Source: Marmoricola sp. OAE513
GTDB taxonomy: Bacteria; Actinomycetota; Actinomycetes; Propionibacteriales; Nocardioidaceae
Reading direction: 5' to 3'
Assembly: GCF_040546585.1 (NCBI RefSeq)
Contig: NZ_JBEPOC010000001.1
Span: forward strand, 1,178,001 to 1,242,000
DNA: 64,000 bases
The notes beneath the pieces were generated by a model, which was not told where the DNA came from, made no database searches, and saw only the letters and a list, made by a program, of their open reading frames with translations. Positions 39,349 through 49,164 of this stretch are shown here, one piece after another. Positions within the stretch are counted from its first letter, which is position 1; every line of letters begins with the position of its first letter. The translations under genes were made by a program, and so were the position numbers.

Positions 39349-42300
39349 ATGTCGGTCAAGGTCTCGCTCGAGCATCGGACGTCGTACACGTTCGCGCGCC
39401 CGGTGAACGTCGGGCCGCACGTGGTCCGGTTGCGACCCGCTCCGCACTCGCGGACGCCGATCGAGGCCTACTCGCTGCAGATCGAGCCGAGGAACCACTT
39501 CCTCAACTGGCAGCAGGACCCGTTCGGGAACTGGCAGGCACGGATCGTCTTCCCCGAGAAGGTCTCCCGGCTCGAGATCAACGTCGGCGTGGTGGCCGAC
39601 CTGATGGTGGTCAACCCGTTCGACTTCTTCGTCGAGGAGGCCTGCGAGACCTTCCCGTTCGACTACGAGCCCGGCCTGGCTGCCGACCTGGCCCCGTACC
39701 TCGCACCCGTCGAGGACCCCGACGGCGCGGTGGACGCGTGGCGCCGGAGCCTCCCCCTGCCGCACGCGGGCATGAGCACCACCGACTTCCTGGTCGCGGT
39801 CAACGCCGCGGTGAACGCCGCGGTCGGCTACTCGGTGCGGATGGAGCCCGGGGTGCAGGAACCGGCGTACACGCTGAGCAGCGCGATCGGTTCGTGCCGC
39901 GACAGCGCGTGGCTGCAGGTCGCCGTGCTGCGGCAGTACGGGCTCGCGGCACGGTTTGTCTCCGGCTACCTCGTGCAGCTGGCCGCGGACGAGAAGAGCC
40001 TCGACGGACCGAGCGGGCCCGAGGAGGACTTCACCGACCTGCACGCCTGGACCGAGGTCTACGTGCCGGGGGCAGGCTGGATCGGGCTGGACCCGACCAG
40101 CGCGCTGTTCGCCGGCGAGGGCCACATTCCCCTGTCGGCGACACCGCACCCGTCGACGGCCGCGCCGATCGAGGGACTCGTCGACCCGGTCGAGGTGGAG
40201 TTCGCGTTCTCCAACGTCGTCCGGCGGATCCACGAGGACCCGCGGGTCACCAAGCCCTACTCCGACGCGCAGTGGGTGCGGATCGACGCCCTGGGCGAGG
40301 CGGTGGACCTGCGGCTGCACGAGGGGGACGTCCGGCTGACCATGGGCGGGGAACCCACGTTCGTCGCTCTCGACCCTGCCGTCGACGAGGCCGAGGCGGC
40401 GCAGTGGGCGACCGACGCCGACGGCCCGCAGAAGCGGCTGCTCGCCGGGCGGCTCGCCGAGTCGCTGCGGACGGCGTACGCCGGCAACGGCGTGGTGCAC
40501 CGGGGCCAGGGGAAGTGGTACCCGGGCGAGGACCTGCCCCGCTGGAACATCGCCCTGCAGTGGCGCTCCGACAAGGAGCCGCTCTGGCGTGACCACACGC
40601 TGCTCGCCGACCCGTGGGACCCGGCGGCTGCCGTCGAGGACGCCCCGCGTCGAGCGGCCGCGCTCGCTGCCGAGGTCACCCGCGTCCTCGGGCTGCCCGC
40701 CGACCAGCTGCTGCCCGCCTTCGAGGACCCGTTCGCCGTGGTCGCCGCGGAGGCGCTGCTGCCCGCGGGACCGCGGCCCCGTCGAGATCCCGTGCGCACC
40801 GAGGCGGCCCGGGACCTGATCGCCGAGCTCGATGCGGACACGTCGATCCCGACCGGGCACGTGCTGCCGCTGACCACCGGCGAGGACGGCTGGACCGCTC
40901 CGCGCTGGCGCTTCCGTCGCGGCAGGTTGGTGCTCCTTCCCGGCACCTCACCGGTCGGGCTCCGGCTGCCTTTGAGCTCCATCGCCTGGACCGAACCGGA
41001 CCCGCCCGGGGAGCCGTCCTACCTCCGGGCGGGCGGACCGCCGCCCCCGGGCGTTCCCCCGGTCGAGGTCGTCGAGGCCGAGGGCGCGGAGACCACCGCC
41101 CTCGCCTTCGAGGGCCGCGAGGGGTTCGTGCACGTCTTCCTGCCGCCCACCGTCCTGCTCGAGGACTACACCGCCCTGCTCGAGGTCGTCGAGCAGGCCG
41201 CGGCGGCACTCGCCCAACCGGTCGTCATCGAGGGCTACGGGCCGCCTCCGGACCCGCGCGTGGTGCAGCTCGTCGTCACCCCGGACCCCGGCGTGATCGA
41301 GGTGAACGTGCAGCCGGTGTCGTCGTGGGCCGAGCAGCGCGAGCTCACCACCACGTTGTACGACCTGGCCCGGCGCACCCGACTGAGCACCGAGAAGTTC
41401 GACCTCGACGGCACCCACACCGGCACCGGGGGCGGAAACCACATCACCCTCGGCGGCGCCCAGCCCATCGACTCCCCGCTGCTGAGGCGCCCGGACCTGC
41501 TCACCAGCATGGTCGGCTACTGGCAGCGGCACCCGTCGCTGTCCTACCTGTTCTCCGGGCGGTTCGTGGGCCCGACCAGTCAGGCGCCCCGGTTCGACGA
41601 GGGCCGTCCCGAGGCCGTCTACGAGATGGAGATCGCTCTCTCCGAGATCAGACGGCAGTGCGAGATCGCGGCCCTCGCCAAGGACGACGCCCGCCCGTGG
41701 ATGGTCGACCGGGCGCTGCGCCACCTGCTGACCGACCTGGTCGGCAACACCCACCGCTCCGAGTTCTGCATCGACAAGCTGTACTCCCCCGACTCCAGCC
41801 GGGGTCGGCTCGGCCTGCTCGAGCTGCGCGGTTTCGAGATGCCCCCGCACCCGCAGATGGCGTTGGTGCAGGTGCTCCTGGTGCGCTCCCTGGTCGCGAT
41901 GCTCTGGGAGCGCCCGCAGACCGATCCGCTCGTGCGCTGGGGCACCGCGCTGCACGACGAGTTCCTGCTCCCCCACGGCGCGACCGCCGACATCCGGGCC
42001 GTGGTCGCCGACCTCAACGCGCACGGCATCGAGTTCGAGACGTCCTGGCTCGACCCGTTCACCGAGTTCCGCTTCCCGCGGATCGGTGTCGCCCAGGCCG
42101 GTGGGGTCGAGCTCGAGCTGCGCGCCGGTATCGAGCCGTGGCTGGTCCTCGGGGAGGAGGCGACCTCCGGCGGCACCGCACGCTACGTCGACTCCTCGCT
42201 CGAGCGGCTCCAGGTCTCTGCTCGTGGATTCCAGCCCGGCCGGCACCTGATCACGTGTCAGGGTGTACCCGTGCCGATGACCCCGACGGGGACGGCGGGC

Positions 42301-42648
42301 GAGTTCTACGCCGGCGTCCGCTACCGCGCCTGGCAGCCGTGGTCCGCCCTGCACCCCTCGATCGAGGTGCACGTTCCCTTGCACTTCGACGTCGTGGACC
42401 TGGCGTCGGCGACGTCGCTGGGCGGAGCGACGTACCACGTCACCCATCCGGGCGGCCGTTCCTACGAGCAACCGCCGGTGAACGCGCAGTCAGCCGAGGC
42501 ACGCCGTTCCAGCAGGTTCGAGGCTCGCGGGCACACCCCGGGCACGATCGACGTCGGAGCCCTGCGGGACGCCGCGCTGCGCGCCGCGAACCAGGAGTAC
42601 CCGCGCACCCTGGACCTGAGGCGAGTCCCGACCAGGAGCTGCTCGTGA
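39349..42648 (+). CDS. transglutaminase-like protease domain fused to DUF2126 predicted amidoligase
   Basis: 1099 aa. Residues 1-150 match the bacterial transglutaminase N-terminal region. The transglutaminase fold follows with triad Cys183 (G-S-C-R-D-S-A), His232 (L-H-A-W) and Asp248 (G-L-D-P-T-S). From about residue 330 the DUF2126 region begins (M-G-G-E-P-T-F-V, later T-G-G-G-N-H-I-T-L-G-G), predicted in the literature to be a glutamine-synthetase/GCS-like COOH-NH2 ligase. ATG 39349 has a GAAGG site. First of four tandem genes with ATP-grasp/alpha-E, transglutaminase and metallopeptidase products. Likely makes or removes peptide linkages; substrate unknown. Confidence 0.88.
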   Translation: MSVKVSLEHRTSYTFARPVNVGPHVVRLRPAPHSRTPIEAYSLQIEPRNHFLNWQQDPFGNWQARIVFPEKVSRLEINVGVVADLMVVNPFDFFVEEACETFPFDYEPGLAADLAPYLAPVEDPDGAVDAWRRSLPLPHAGMSTTDFLVAVNAAVNAAVGYSVRMEPGVQEPAYTLSSAIGSCRDSAWLQVAVLRQYGLAARFVSGYLVQLAADEKSLDGPSGPEEDFTDLHAWTEVYVPGAGWIGLDPTSALFAGEGHIPLSATPHPSTAAPIEGLVDPVEVEFAFSNVVRRIHEDPRVTKPYSDAQWVRIDALGEAVDLRLHEGDVRLTMGGEPTFVALDPAVDEAEAAQWATDADGPQKRLLAGRLAESLRTAYAGNGVVHRGQGKWYPGEDLPRWNIALQWRSDKEPLWRDHTLLADPWDPAAAVEDAPRRAAALAAEVTRVLGLPADQLLPAFEDPFAVVAAEALLPAGPRPRRDPVRTEAARDLIAELDADTSIPTGHVLPLTTGEDGWTAPRWRFRRGRLVLLPGTSPVGLRLPLSSIAWTEPDPPGEPSYLRAGGPPPPGVPPVEVVEAEGAETTALAFEGREGFVHVFLPPTVLLEDYTALLEVVEQAAAALAQPVVIEGYGPPPDPRVVQLVVTPDPGVIEVNVQPVSSWAEQRELTTTLYDLARRTRLSTEKFDLDGTHTGTGGGNHITLGGAQPIDSPLLRRPDLLTSMVGYWQRHPSLSYLFSGRFVGPTSQAPRFDEGRPEAVYEMEIALSEIRRQCEIAALAKDDARPWMVDRALRHLLTDLVGNTHRSEFCIDKLYSPDSSRGRLGLLELRGFEMPPHPQMALVQVLLVRSLVAMLWERPQTDPLVRWGTALHDEFLLPHGATADIRAVVADLNAHGIEFETSWLDPFTEFRFPRIGVAQAGGVELELRAGIEPWLVLGEEATSGGTARYVDSSLERLQVSARGFQPGRHLITCQGVPVPMTPTGTAGEFYAGVRYRAWQPWSALHPSIEVHVPLHFDVVDLASATSLGGATYHVTHPGGRSYEQPPVNAQSAEARRSSRFEARGHTPGTIDVGALRDAALRAANQEYPRTLDLRRVPTRSCS

Positions 42649-45116
42649 CCGTCCTGCGCGACTACGCGGCTGCACTGTCGCAGCCGACGCTGACCGGGGC
42701 GGTGCTCCGCTACGACGAGGTGGTCGCCCCCGACGGCACGCTGCGCCCGAGCTGGAAGGGTCTGGCCGACCTCGCAGTCAGGCTGACCCCCGGTGACCTG
42801 GCACGGCTGGACAACGAGATCAGGCAGTTCCTCAACAACGACGGCGTCACCTACGCGCGGCCCGGTCAGGTCTCGGACGCCTGGCAGCTCGACCCGGTGC
42901 CGCTGGTCATCAGTGCCGCCGAGTGGGCCCCGCTCGAGGTCGGCCTCGCCCAACGGGCCGAGCTCCTGAACGCGATCCTGGTCGACCTGTACGGCGAGCA
43001 GACGCTCCTGCGCGAGGGCGTGGTGCCGGCGGAGGTGGTCTTCGGCCACTCCGGGTTCGTCCGGACGATGGCGCGCACCACCGGGACCGACTCGCGCCCC
43101 CTGGTCATCGCTGCCGCCGACCTCGGGCGCACCCAGGACGGGACCTGGACTGTGCTGTCGGACCGGGCCCAGGCACCGTCGGGGATCGGCTACGCGCTGG
43201 AGAACCGGCGCGTGATCTCCCAGGTCCTCCCCGAGCTCTACCGCGAAGCCGGCCTGCACCGGGTCCGACCGTTCCTCGACGCGTTCCGGTCGGCGCTGAT
43301 CCAGACCGCGGACGTCGACGTGGTCGACCCGCGCATCGTGGTCCTGTCCCCCGGCACCCACTCCGAGACGTCCTACGACCAGGCGAACGTCGCGGCCAGC
43401 CTCGGCTTCCCCCTGGTCCGCGGCTCCGACCTGGTCGCGCGCCAGGGTCGGGTCTACCTGCGCGCCTACGGCGGCACGATGGAGCAGGTCGACGTGATCC
43501 TGCGCCGGGTCGACGCCTCCTGGAGCGACCCGCTGGAGCTGCGCGCGGACTCCCAGCTCGGCGTACCGGGTCTGTCCGAGGCGATCCGCCGGGGCACCGT
43601 CCGGATCGTCAACGGCCTCGGCGCCGGGGTTCTGGAGAACCCGGGCCTGCTGCCGTACCTGCCCGCGGCGAGCGAGGCGCTGCTCGGGGAGTCGCTGCGG
43701 TTGCCGACCGTCGCGACCTGGTGGTGCGGCGACGCTGACGGGCTGGCCCACGTGGTGCCCCGTCTCGGCGAGCTCGCGATCCGCGCGATCGACCGCCCGG
43801 GCACCGACCTGGCCGGACCGGACGCCGATCTGGACGAGGTACGTCGACGGGTCGTCGCCGAGCCGCACCGGTTCGTCGGCCAGCAGCGGCTGACGATGTC
43901 GCAGGCGCCCTCGTTCGGGGGCGCGTCGCTGGAGCCGCAGGCCCTGACGCTGCGGACCTTCACGCTGCGGTCCGGGTCGGCGTACCGACCGATGGTCGGG
44001 GGACTGGCCTCGACCCAGGACGTCCACCGGCTCCGGGCATCCAGCAAGGACGTCTGGATCCTCAAGGCGAACCCCGAGGAGGCCGACGCCGAGGTGCTCA
44101 CCCTCGCCTCGGTGCAGGCGCGACCGGCCGTGGTTCCCCGTGCCCTCGACGACCTGTACTGGTTCGGCCGCTACCGCGCTCGCGCCGAGGACACCCTGCG
44201 GTTGCTGCTGGCCGCGCACTCGCTGAACGAGGACTTCAAGTCCCGGCCCTCCTCCACCGGCGGGCGGGCGAGCCGGGTGCTGCTCGATGCCCTCGCCGGG
44301 GTACCGGTGGACTCCACCGAGGTCGACCAGCGCCTCCGCACGATCCTGCTCGACACCAGCCGGCCGAGCACCGTGGCCCAGTCGTTCTCCGCGCTCCGCG
44401 ACTGCGCGCAGAGCGTCCGCGACCAGCTCTCGCTCGACGTCTGGAAGGCGTTCGGCGCCTTCGACCGGGCATCGTGGGAGCTGGTCCGCCACGAGCACAG
44501 CTACCAGGTCTCCGAGAGCGCCGGCCGGATGCTCAACGCGACGCTTGCGCTGCACGGCGTCACGTCCAACATGGTGCGCGACGAGGGCTGGCGGATGATC
44601 CGCATCGGCGGCTGGCTCGAGCGCGCCATGCAGGTCGCCCAGCTGCTCCGCCTCGTCATCGTGCGCAACGGTCTCGACGTCGACCGGATGGTGCTCAACC
44701 AGGCGCTGCTCGCCGCGGACAGCGCCGTCACCCACCGGCGCCGGTACCGCGGCTACGTGCGCCCGCGGACGGTGCTCGACCTGCTGCTCTTCGACGACGA
44801 GAACCCGCGCTCGGTGGAGTTCGCTCTGACCGAGCTGCGGCGTCACCTCGGCGCGCTGAGGGCGTCGACCGGGTCGACCAGGCCCGAGCGGCTGCTCGAG
44901 GAGCTCATCGAGGAGTGCCGGACCGCGGACCTCACCTCGATGGTCGCCCTCGACGGCGAGACCCGCCCTTACCTGGTCAAGCACCTCGACCAGCTCAGCC
45001 GGCAGCTGGTCCGGCTGGCCGACTCGATCGCGAGCGTCCACTTCGAGACCGCGCCGCGGATGCGCCCGCTCGGCCCGATGGCACCCCCGGGTGGGCCGGC
45101 GGTGAGCACCCCGTGA
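42645..45116 (+). CDS. circularly permuted ATP-grasp protein fused to alpha-E (DUF403) domain
   Basis: 823 aa. Residues 1 to about 490 match the circularly permuted ATP-grasp family (DUF404/DUF407; F-G-H-S-G-F-V-R, G-I-G-Y-A-L-E-N-R, S-E-T-S-Y-D-Q-A, R-I-V-N-G-L-G-A-G-V). From about 500 the all-helical alpha-E domain follows (D-D-L-Y-W-F-G-R-Y-x-A-R-A-E-D-T, G-W-R-M-I-R-I-G-G-W-L-E-R-A). These are often separate genes; here they are one chain. GTG 42645 with AGGAG site overlaps the previous stop. Predicted to form an amide or peptide bond using ATP. Confidence 0.9.
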   Translation: MTVLRDYAAALSQPTLTGAVLRYDEVVAPDGTLRPSWKGLADLAVRLTPGDLARLDNEIRQFLNNDGVTYARPGQVSDAWQLDPVPLVISAAEWAPLEVGLAQRAELLNAILVDLYGEQTLLREGVVPAEVVFGHSGFVRTMARTTGTDSRPLVIAAADLGRTQDGTWTVLSDRAQAPSGIGYALENRRVISQVLPELYREAGLHRVRPFLDAFRSALIQTADVDVVDPRIVVLSPGTHSETSYDQANVAASLGFPLVRGSDLVARQGRVYLRAYGGTMEQVDVILRRVDASWSDPLELRADSQLGVPGLSEAIRRGTVRIVNGLGAGVLENPGLLPYLPAASEALLGESLRLPTVATWWCGDADGLAHVVPRLGELAIRAIDRPGTDLAGPDADLDEVRRRVVAEPHRFVGQQRLTMSQAPSFGGASLEPQALTLRTFTLRSGSAYRPMVGGLASTQDVHRLRASSKDVWILKANPEEADAEVLTLASVQARPAVVPRALDDLYWFGRYRARAEDTLRLLLAAHSLNEDFKSRPSSTGGRASRVLLDALAGVPVDSTEVDQRLRTILLDTSRPSTVAQSFSALRDCAQSVRDQLSLDVWKAFGAFDRASWELVRHEHSYQVSESAGRMLNATLALHGVTSNMVRDEGWRMIRIGGWLERAMQVAQLLRLVIVRNGLDVDRMVLNQALLAADSAVTHRRRYRGYVRPRTVLDLLLFDDENPRSVEFALTELRRHLGALRASTGSTRPERLLEELIEECRTADLTSMVALDGETRPYLVKHLDQLSRQLVRLADSIASVHFETAPRMRPLGPMAPPGGPAVSTP

Positions 45117-45991
45117 AGTTCCGTGTCTGGCACCGGACGACGTACACCTACGACGAGCCGGTCACCGACAGCCTCGGCGTCGGCCACCTCACCCCTCGGG
45201 CGCTCCCGTGGCAGAACGTCGCCTCGCCCACCGTCACGATCGAGCCGGTGCCGGCCGACCTGACCCACGAGGTCGACTACTACGGCAACTCCACCACCTA
45301 CTTCCAGGTGACCCAGCCGCACACCGAGCTCCGGGTCACCGCCAGCGCCGAGGTCGAGTCGCTGACACCGTTCTACGACGACCACGCACTCGCCCAGCCG
45401 TGGGAGGACGCCGTGCCGACCCGGCGGCGCGACGCACCCGAGGCCTGGCGGGCCGTCGACTTCGCGCTGGAGTCCAGCCAGGTCGCGCACACCGAGCGTG
45501 CCCGGGCGTACGCCGCGCAGTCGCTCACCCCCGGGCGACCCGTCGGCGAGGCGGTCACCGACCTGGTGCACCGGATCCACGTCGACTTCGCCTACGAGGT
45601 GGGGGCGACGACGGTGACCTCGACGGTGGACGAGGTCTTCGACAAGCGCGCCGGGGTGTGCCAGGACTTCGCGCACCTGACGATCGCCTGCCTGCGCACC
45701 CACGGGCTGGCAGCGCGCTACGTCAGCGGGTACCTCGCCACCGAACCGCCGCCGGGACGCGAACGCATCGTCGGCGCTGACGCCTCGCATGCCTGGGTCT
45801 CGGTCTGGGTACCTGGGACGGAGAACTGGCTCGCGGTCGACCCGACCAACGACCAGTGGGTCAACGACCGTTACATCACTGCAGCCTGGGGACGCGACTA
45901 CGGGGACGTCCCTCCCCTCAAGGGTGTCATCTTCTCCGACGCCACCACGTCCACGCTGACCGTCGAGGTCGACGTGGCTCCGCTCCCCTGA
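45113..45991 (+). CDS. transglutaminase family protein
   Basis: 292 aa. N-terminal bacterial transglutaminase beta domain (F-R-V-W-H-R-T-T-Y-T-Y) and thiol-protease-like core with Cys183 (A-G-V-C-Q-D-F-A-H), His226 (A-S-H-A-W-V) and Asp243 (V-D-P-T-N). GTG 45113 overlaps the ATP-grasp stop (GTGA). Second, stand-alone transglutaminase of the cluster, presumably cutting or exchanging the amide bonds made by the ligases. Confidence 0.93.
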   Translation: MKFRVWHRTTYTYDEPVTDSLGVGHLTPRALPWQNVASPTVTIEPVPADLTHEVDYYGNSTTYFQVTQPHTELRVTASAEVESLTPFYDDHALAQPWEDAVPTRRRDAPEAWRAVDFALESSQVAHTERARAYAAQSLTPGRPVGEAVTDLVHRIHVDFAYEVGATTVTSTVDEVFDKRAGVCQDFAHLTIACLRTHGLAARYVSGYLATEPPPGRERIVGADASHAWVSVWVPGTENWLAVDPTNDQWVNDRYITAAWGRDYGDVPPLKGVIFSDATTSTLTVEVDVAPLP

Positions 45992-46008
45992 CGAATCGAG
46001 TTCCCGGC

Positions 46009-47013
46009 TTGAAGGCCTACACCTGTCGCGTGTGCGACCGCCCGCTCTACTTCGAGAACTCCCTGTGCGTCTCGTGCGGGACCGGGCTCGGGTACTCGCG
46101 CTCCGAGCGGGCGATCGTCCCGGTCGACGCCGACGGCCGGTACGTCGACCAGTCCGGCCTGGTCTGGTGGGTGTGCCGCAACCTCAACCTGTCCGGCTGC
46201 ACCTGGCTCACCGAGATCGAGGGAGATGCCTGCTTCTCCTGCACCCTCACCCGGACCCGTCCGGCCGACGACGACCTGGCCGGACTGGCGGCGTTCCACG
46301 CCGCGGAGCAGGCCAAGCGGCACCTGGTCGCCGAGCTCGACGTCCTCGGACTGCCGATCGTCGGTAAGGACACCGACCCGGAGAATGGGCTCGCCTTCGA
46401 TCTCCTCAACGGCCTGGAGGAGAAGGTGACCATCGGGCACGACGAGGGCGTGATCACCATCGACGTCGCCGAAGCCGACGACGCCCGACGGGAGAAGGTC
46501 CGGGTCCGGCTGGACGAGCCCTACCGCACCATGCTCGGTCATTTCCGGCATGAGGTCGGCCACTACTACGAGTGGCAGCTGGTCCGCGGCGACCTGATCG
46601 CTCGGTGCACCGAGCTGTTCGGCGACGAGAACGCCGACTACCAGGCAGCCATCGACCGGCACTACGCCGAGGGTCCTCCCGCCGGATGGGAGGAGAGCTA
46701 CATCTCGACGTACGCGACCATGCACCCGTTCGAGGACTTCGCCGAGACCTTCGCGCACTACCTGCACATCTCCGACACGGTCGAGACGGCCAACGCCTTC
46801 GGCCTCACCACCGTCGACCCGGCAGCGTTCTCGGTGTTCCGCGACCTCGTGGTCGGGGTCTGGGTGCCCCTGTCGGCGGCGCTGAACCAGATCAACCGCA
46901 GCATGGGTCGCAACGACCTCTACCCGTTCGTGATCCCGGACCCGGTGCTCGACAAGCTGGAGTTCGTGGCGTCCCTAGTGGCGCACGCCGATCCGGGCGT
47001 GGAGTCGGCGTAG
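46009..47013 (+). CDS. putative zinc-binding metallopeptidase
   Basis: 334 aa. The N-terminus is a zinc ribbon (C-R-V-C ... C-V-S-C-G). The catalytic H-E-V-G-H is at 181-185 with further acidic and His residues downstream (F-E-D-F-A-E-T-F-A-H-Y). Matches the Peptidase_Mx-like family. TTG start at 46009 follows the transglutaminase stop by 17 bases; no ATG or GTG alternative precedes the ribbon. Its last 39 bases overlap the end of the convergent MMPL gene. Probably the fourth member of the amidoligase cluster. Confidence 0.85.
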   Translation: MKAYTCRVCDRPLYFENSLCVSCGTGLGYSRSERAIVPVDADGRYVDQSGLVWWVCRNLNLSGCTWLTEIEGDACFSCTLTRTRPADDDLAGLAAFHAAEQAKRHLVAELDVLGLPIVGKDTDPENGLAFDLLNGLEEKVTIGHDEGVITIDVAEADDARREKVRVRLDEPYRTMLGHFRHEVGHYYEWQLVRGDLIARCTELFGDENADYQAAIDRHYAEGPPAGWEESYISTYATMHPFEDFAETFAHYLHISDTVETANAFGLTTVDPAAFSVFRDLVVGVWVPLSAALNQINRSMGRNDLYPFVIPDPVLDKLEFVASLVAHADPGVESA

Positions 47014-49104
47014 CGGACCGGGCGCCCACCAGTTCGCCTCGCCGAGCAGACGCATCAGCGACGGCACCAGCAGTGCGCGGACGACGGTCGCGTCGATCAC
47101 CACCCCGAGTGCGACCCCGACCGCGATCTGCTTCATGAAGAACACCGGGCTGACCGCGAAGGCTGCGAAGACGACCGCGATCATCACGGCGGCGGCACTG
47201 ATGATGCGGCCGGTGCGCGCGACGCCGTTCGCCACGGCGTCCTCGTTGCTCATTCCGCTGTCACGCAGCTCCTTGATCCGCGCCATCACCAGGACCGCGT
47301 AGTCGGTGGCCAGCGCGAACGTCACCGCGAAGAGGAACACCATGCTGGTCATCTCGACCTTGTACGGCCCGGGGTAGTCGAGCAGATCCACCAGGAACTT
47401 CTTCTCGAAGACGATCACGAGAATGCCCAGCGTCGCTGCGAGCGTGAGCGCGTTCATGAGCAACGTCTTGATCGGGAGCAGCACCGAACCGGTGAGCAGG
47501 AACAGCAGCACCACGGTGAGCAGCACGATCAGGCCGAGCGCCAACGGCGCGTTGCTGACCAGGCTCTTCTTGTAGTCCAGGAAGCTGGCGGTGTTGCCGG
47601 CCAGCAGCAGGTCGGTGTCGGGCGGCGGGCTGAGTGCTCGGATGTCACGGACGGCCTGTTGGGCAGCGGGCGAGAGCGCCGGGTCGTCCAACGAGACCGT
47701 GGTGAACCAGGCGTCGGCGGAGGCCTGCGTGAACGGAGCGACCTCGTCCACACCGTCGATGGCCGCGATCTGCCCGGCAAGGGCCTGGCCGTCCGCCGCG
47801 GTCGCCTTCCCGCGCAGCGTCACCGACACACCTTCGTAGACGACCCGCGGGTAGTGCGCCTCGAGGTACTTCACGACCTCGTAGGACTGCTGGCCCGGCG
47901 GCACCACCTCGGCGCTCGGACCCGTCAGGTGGGTCGAGACCAGCGGCGAGGCGAGGCCGAGCAGCACCGCACTCGTCGCGATCGCCACCAGCGCGGGGCG
48001 CTTCATCACGCCGCGGGCGACCTTGAGCCAACGCGTGGAGGTGTCGCTCACCGCAGGACCGCGGCGGATCGACCACGTGTTGATCCGGGGCCCGAGGACC
48101 ACCAGGATCGCCGGCGCGACGAACAAGGCCATCACGGTCGACAGGATGCCGACAGCGGCACCGGCAGCACCGACCGAGTAGAGGAAGCGCTGCGGCATCA
48201 CCATCAGTGCCGCCAGCGCGGCAGCAACGGTGAGGCCGGAGAACATCGCCGTCCGACCGGCGGTGGAGATCATCCGGCGGTGGGCCTCCTGGGTGAAGCC
48301 GGCGACGGCCGTCTCCTCCCGGTGGCGCGAGACGAGCAGCAGCGCGTAGTCGACGGCAAGTCCGAGGCTGAGCGCGGTGCCGATGTTGAGCGCGAACACC
48401 GAGGTGCCGACGAACTCCGACATCACCCGGAGCACGAACAGCGTGCCCACGATGGAGAGCACGCCGATGACCAGCGGCACGGCCGCGGCGACCGCGCTGC
48501 GGAAGACGAGGAGCAGCAGAATGGCGAGCAGCGGGAACGCGATCAGCTCGGCGTTCGTCAGGTCCTTCTTCGTCTGGTCGTTGACCTCGTTGAAGCCGGG
48601 GGCGTAGCCGCCGTACCCGAGGTCGAGAAGGTCGGAGCGGACGTTCTTCCGGACCGACTCGTCAGCCAGGCCACCCTTGTCCTCCAGGTCGTTCGTCGCC
48701 AGGTAGGCCGCCAGCACGATCGACTTCCCGTCGTCCGCGACGAGCTCCCGGGCCTGCGGGCCTGCGGTCAGCGGGTTGACCGCCTGGCCGACGTACGCGG
48801 ACTCGCCGAGGCGTTGGGTCAGCCGGGCGACCTCGGCCTGCACCGCGGGGTCCTCCACGTCGAGGCGACCGCCGTCCTTGGCGCGGACGACGACGACCAG
48901 CCCCGGCTCGGCGGAGAACCCGCGCGCCCCCGCGAGGACGTCCCCGGCGCGCTGGCTCTCCGAGGCCGGGTCGGTGAACCCGGCCGCCTTGAGGTGATGC
49001 TCGACGTCGTGACCGAAGAAGCCGGCGACCGCGGCGAACAGCAGTGCCGCCCCCAGGATCTTCCGGGGGTGGTTCCAGGTCAGGTCGGCGATGCGCTCCA
49101 GCAT
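46975..49104 (-). CDS. MMPL family RND transporter
   Basis: 709 aa from ATG 49104 (M-L-E-R-I-A-D-L-T-W); the longer ORF upstream runs through the hxlR gene and is rejected. Two repeats of RND topology: large extracytoplasmic loops after TM1 and TM7 and twelve predicted helices, with G-L-A-V-D-Y-A-L-L and A-L-A-T-D-Y-A-V-L motifs carrying the proton-relay Asp-Tyr pairs. Exports lipids or drugs in relatives. Divergent from an HxlR regulator, with a perfect palindrome between them. Confidence 0.92.
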   Translation of the reverse strand: MLERIADLTWNHPRKILGAALLFAAVAGFFGHDVEHHLKAAGFTDPASESQRAGDVLAGARGFSAEPGLVVVVRAKDGGRLDVEDPAVQAEVARLTQRLGESAYVGQAVNPLTAGPQARELVADDGKSIVLAAYLATNDLEDKGGLADESVRKNVRSDLLDLGYGGYAPGFNEVNDQTKKDLTNAELIAFPLLAILLLLVFRSAVAAAVPLVIGVLSIVGTLFVLRVMSEFVGTSVFALNIGTALSLGLAVDYALLLVSRHREETAVAGFTQEAHRRMISTAGRTAMFSGLTVAAALAALMVMPQRFLYSVGAAGAAVGILSTVMALFVAPAILVVLGPRINTWSIRRGPAVSDTSTRWLKVARGVMKRPALVAIATSAVLLGLASPLVSTHLTGPSAEVVPPGQQSYEVVKYLEAHYPRVVYEGVSVTLRGKATAADGQALAGQIAAIDGVDEVAPFTQASADAWFTTVSLDDPALSPAAQQAVRDIRALSPPPDTDLLLAGNTASFLDYKKSLVSNAPLALGLIVLLTVVLLFLLTGSVLLPIKTLLMNALTLAATLGILVIVFEKKFLVDLLDYPGPYKVEMTSMVFLFAVTFALATDYAVLVMARIKELRDSGMSNEDAVANGVARTGRIISAAAVMIAVVFAAFAVSPVFFMKQIAVGVALGVVIDATVVRALLVPSLMRLLGEANWWAPGPLRRLHARIGVRH

Positions 49105-49126
49105 GGGCGGCACGCTAGCGCAGTCA

Positions 49127-49141
49127 GTTCCCTTTGGGAAC
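49127..49141. promoter_or_regulatory. candidate HxlR operator between MMPL and HxlR genes
   Basis: GTTCCC-TTT-GGGAAC, a perfect palindrome. On the plus strand it overlaps a possible -35 (TTCCCT), 18 bases before -10 TACGAT (49152-49157), which lies 7 bases from the hxlR ATG. Confidence 0.55.
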
Positions 49142-49164
49142 CCACTCGGCGTACGATGTGGGCC

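Noticed and set aside
36461-45041. Long minus-strand frames opposite the P450, DUF2126 and ATP-grasp genes (36461-38620, 38737-40860, 42462-45041)
   Set aside because: Low-complexity Arg/Gly/Asp/Val peptides antisense to genes with clear motifs.
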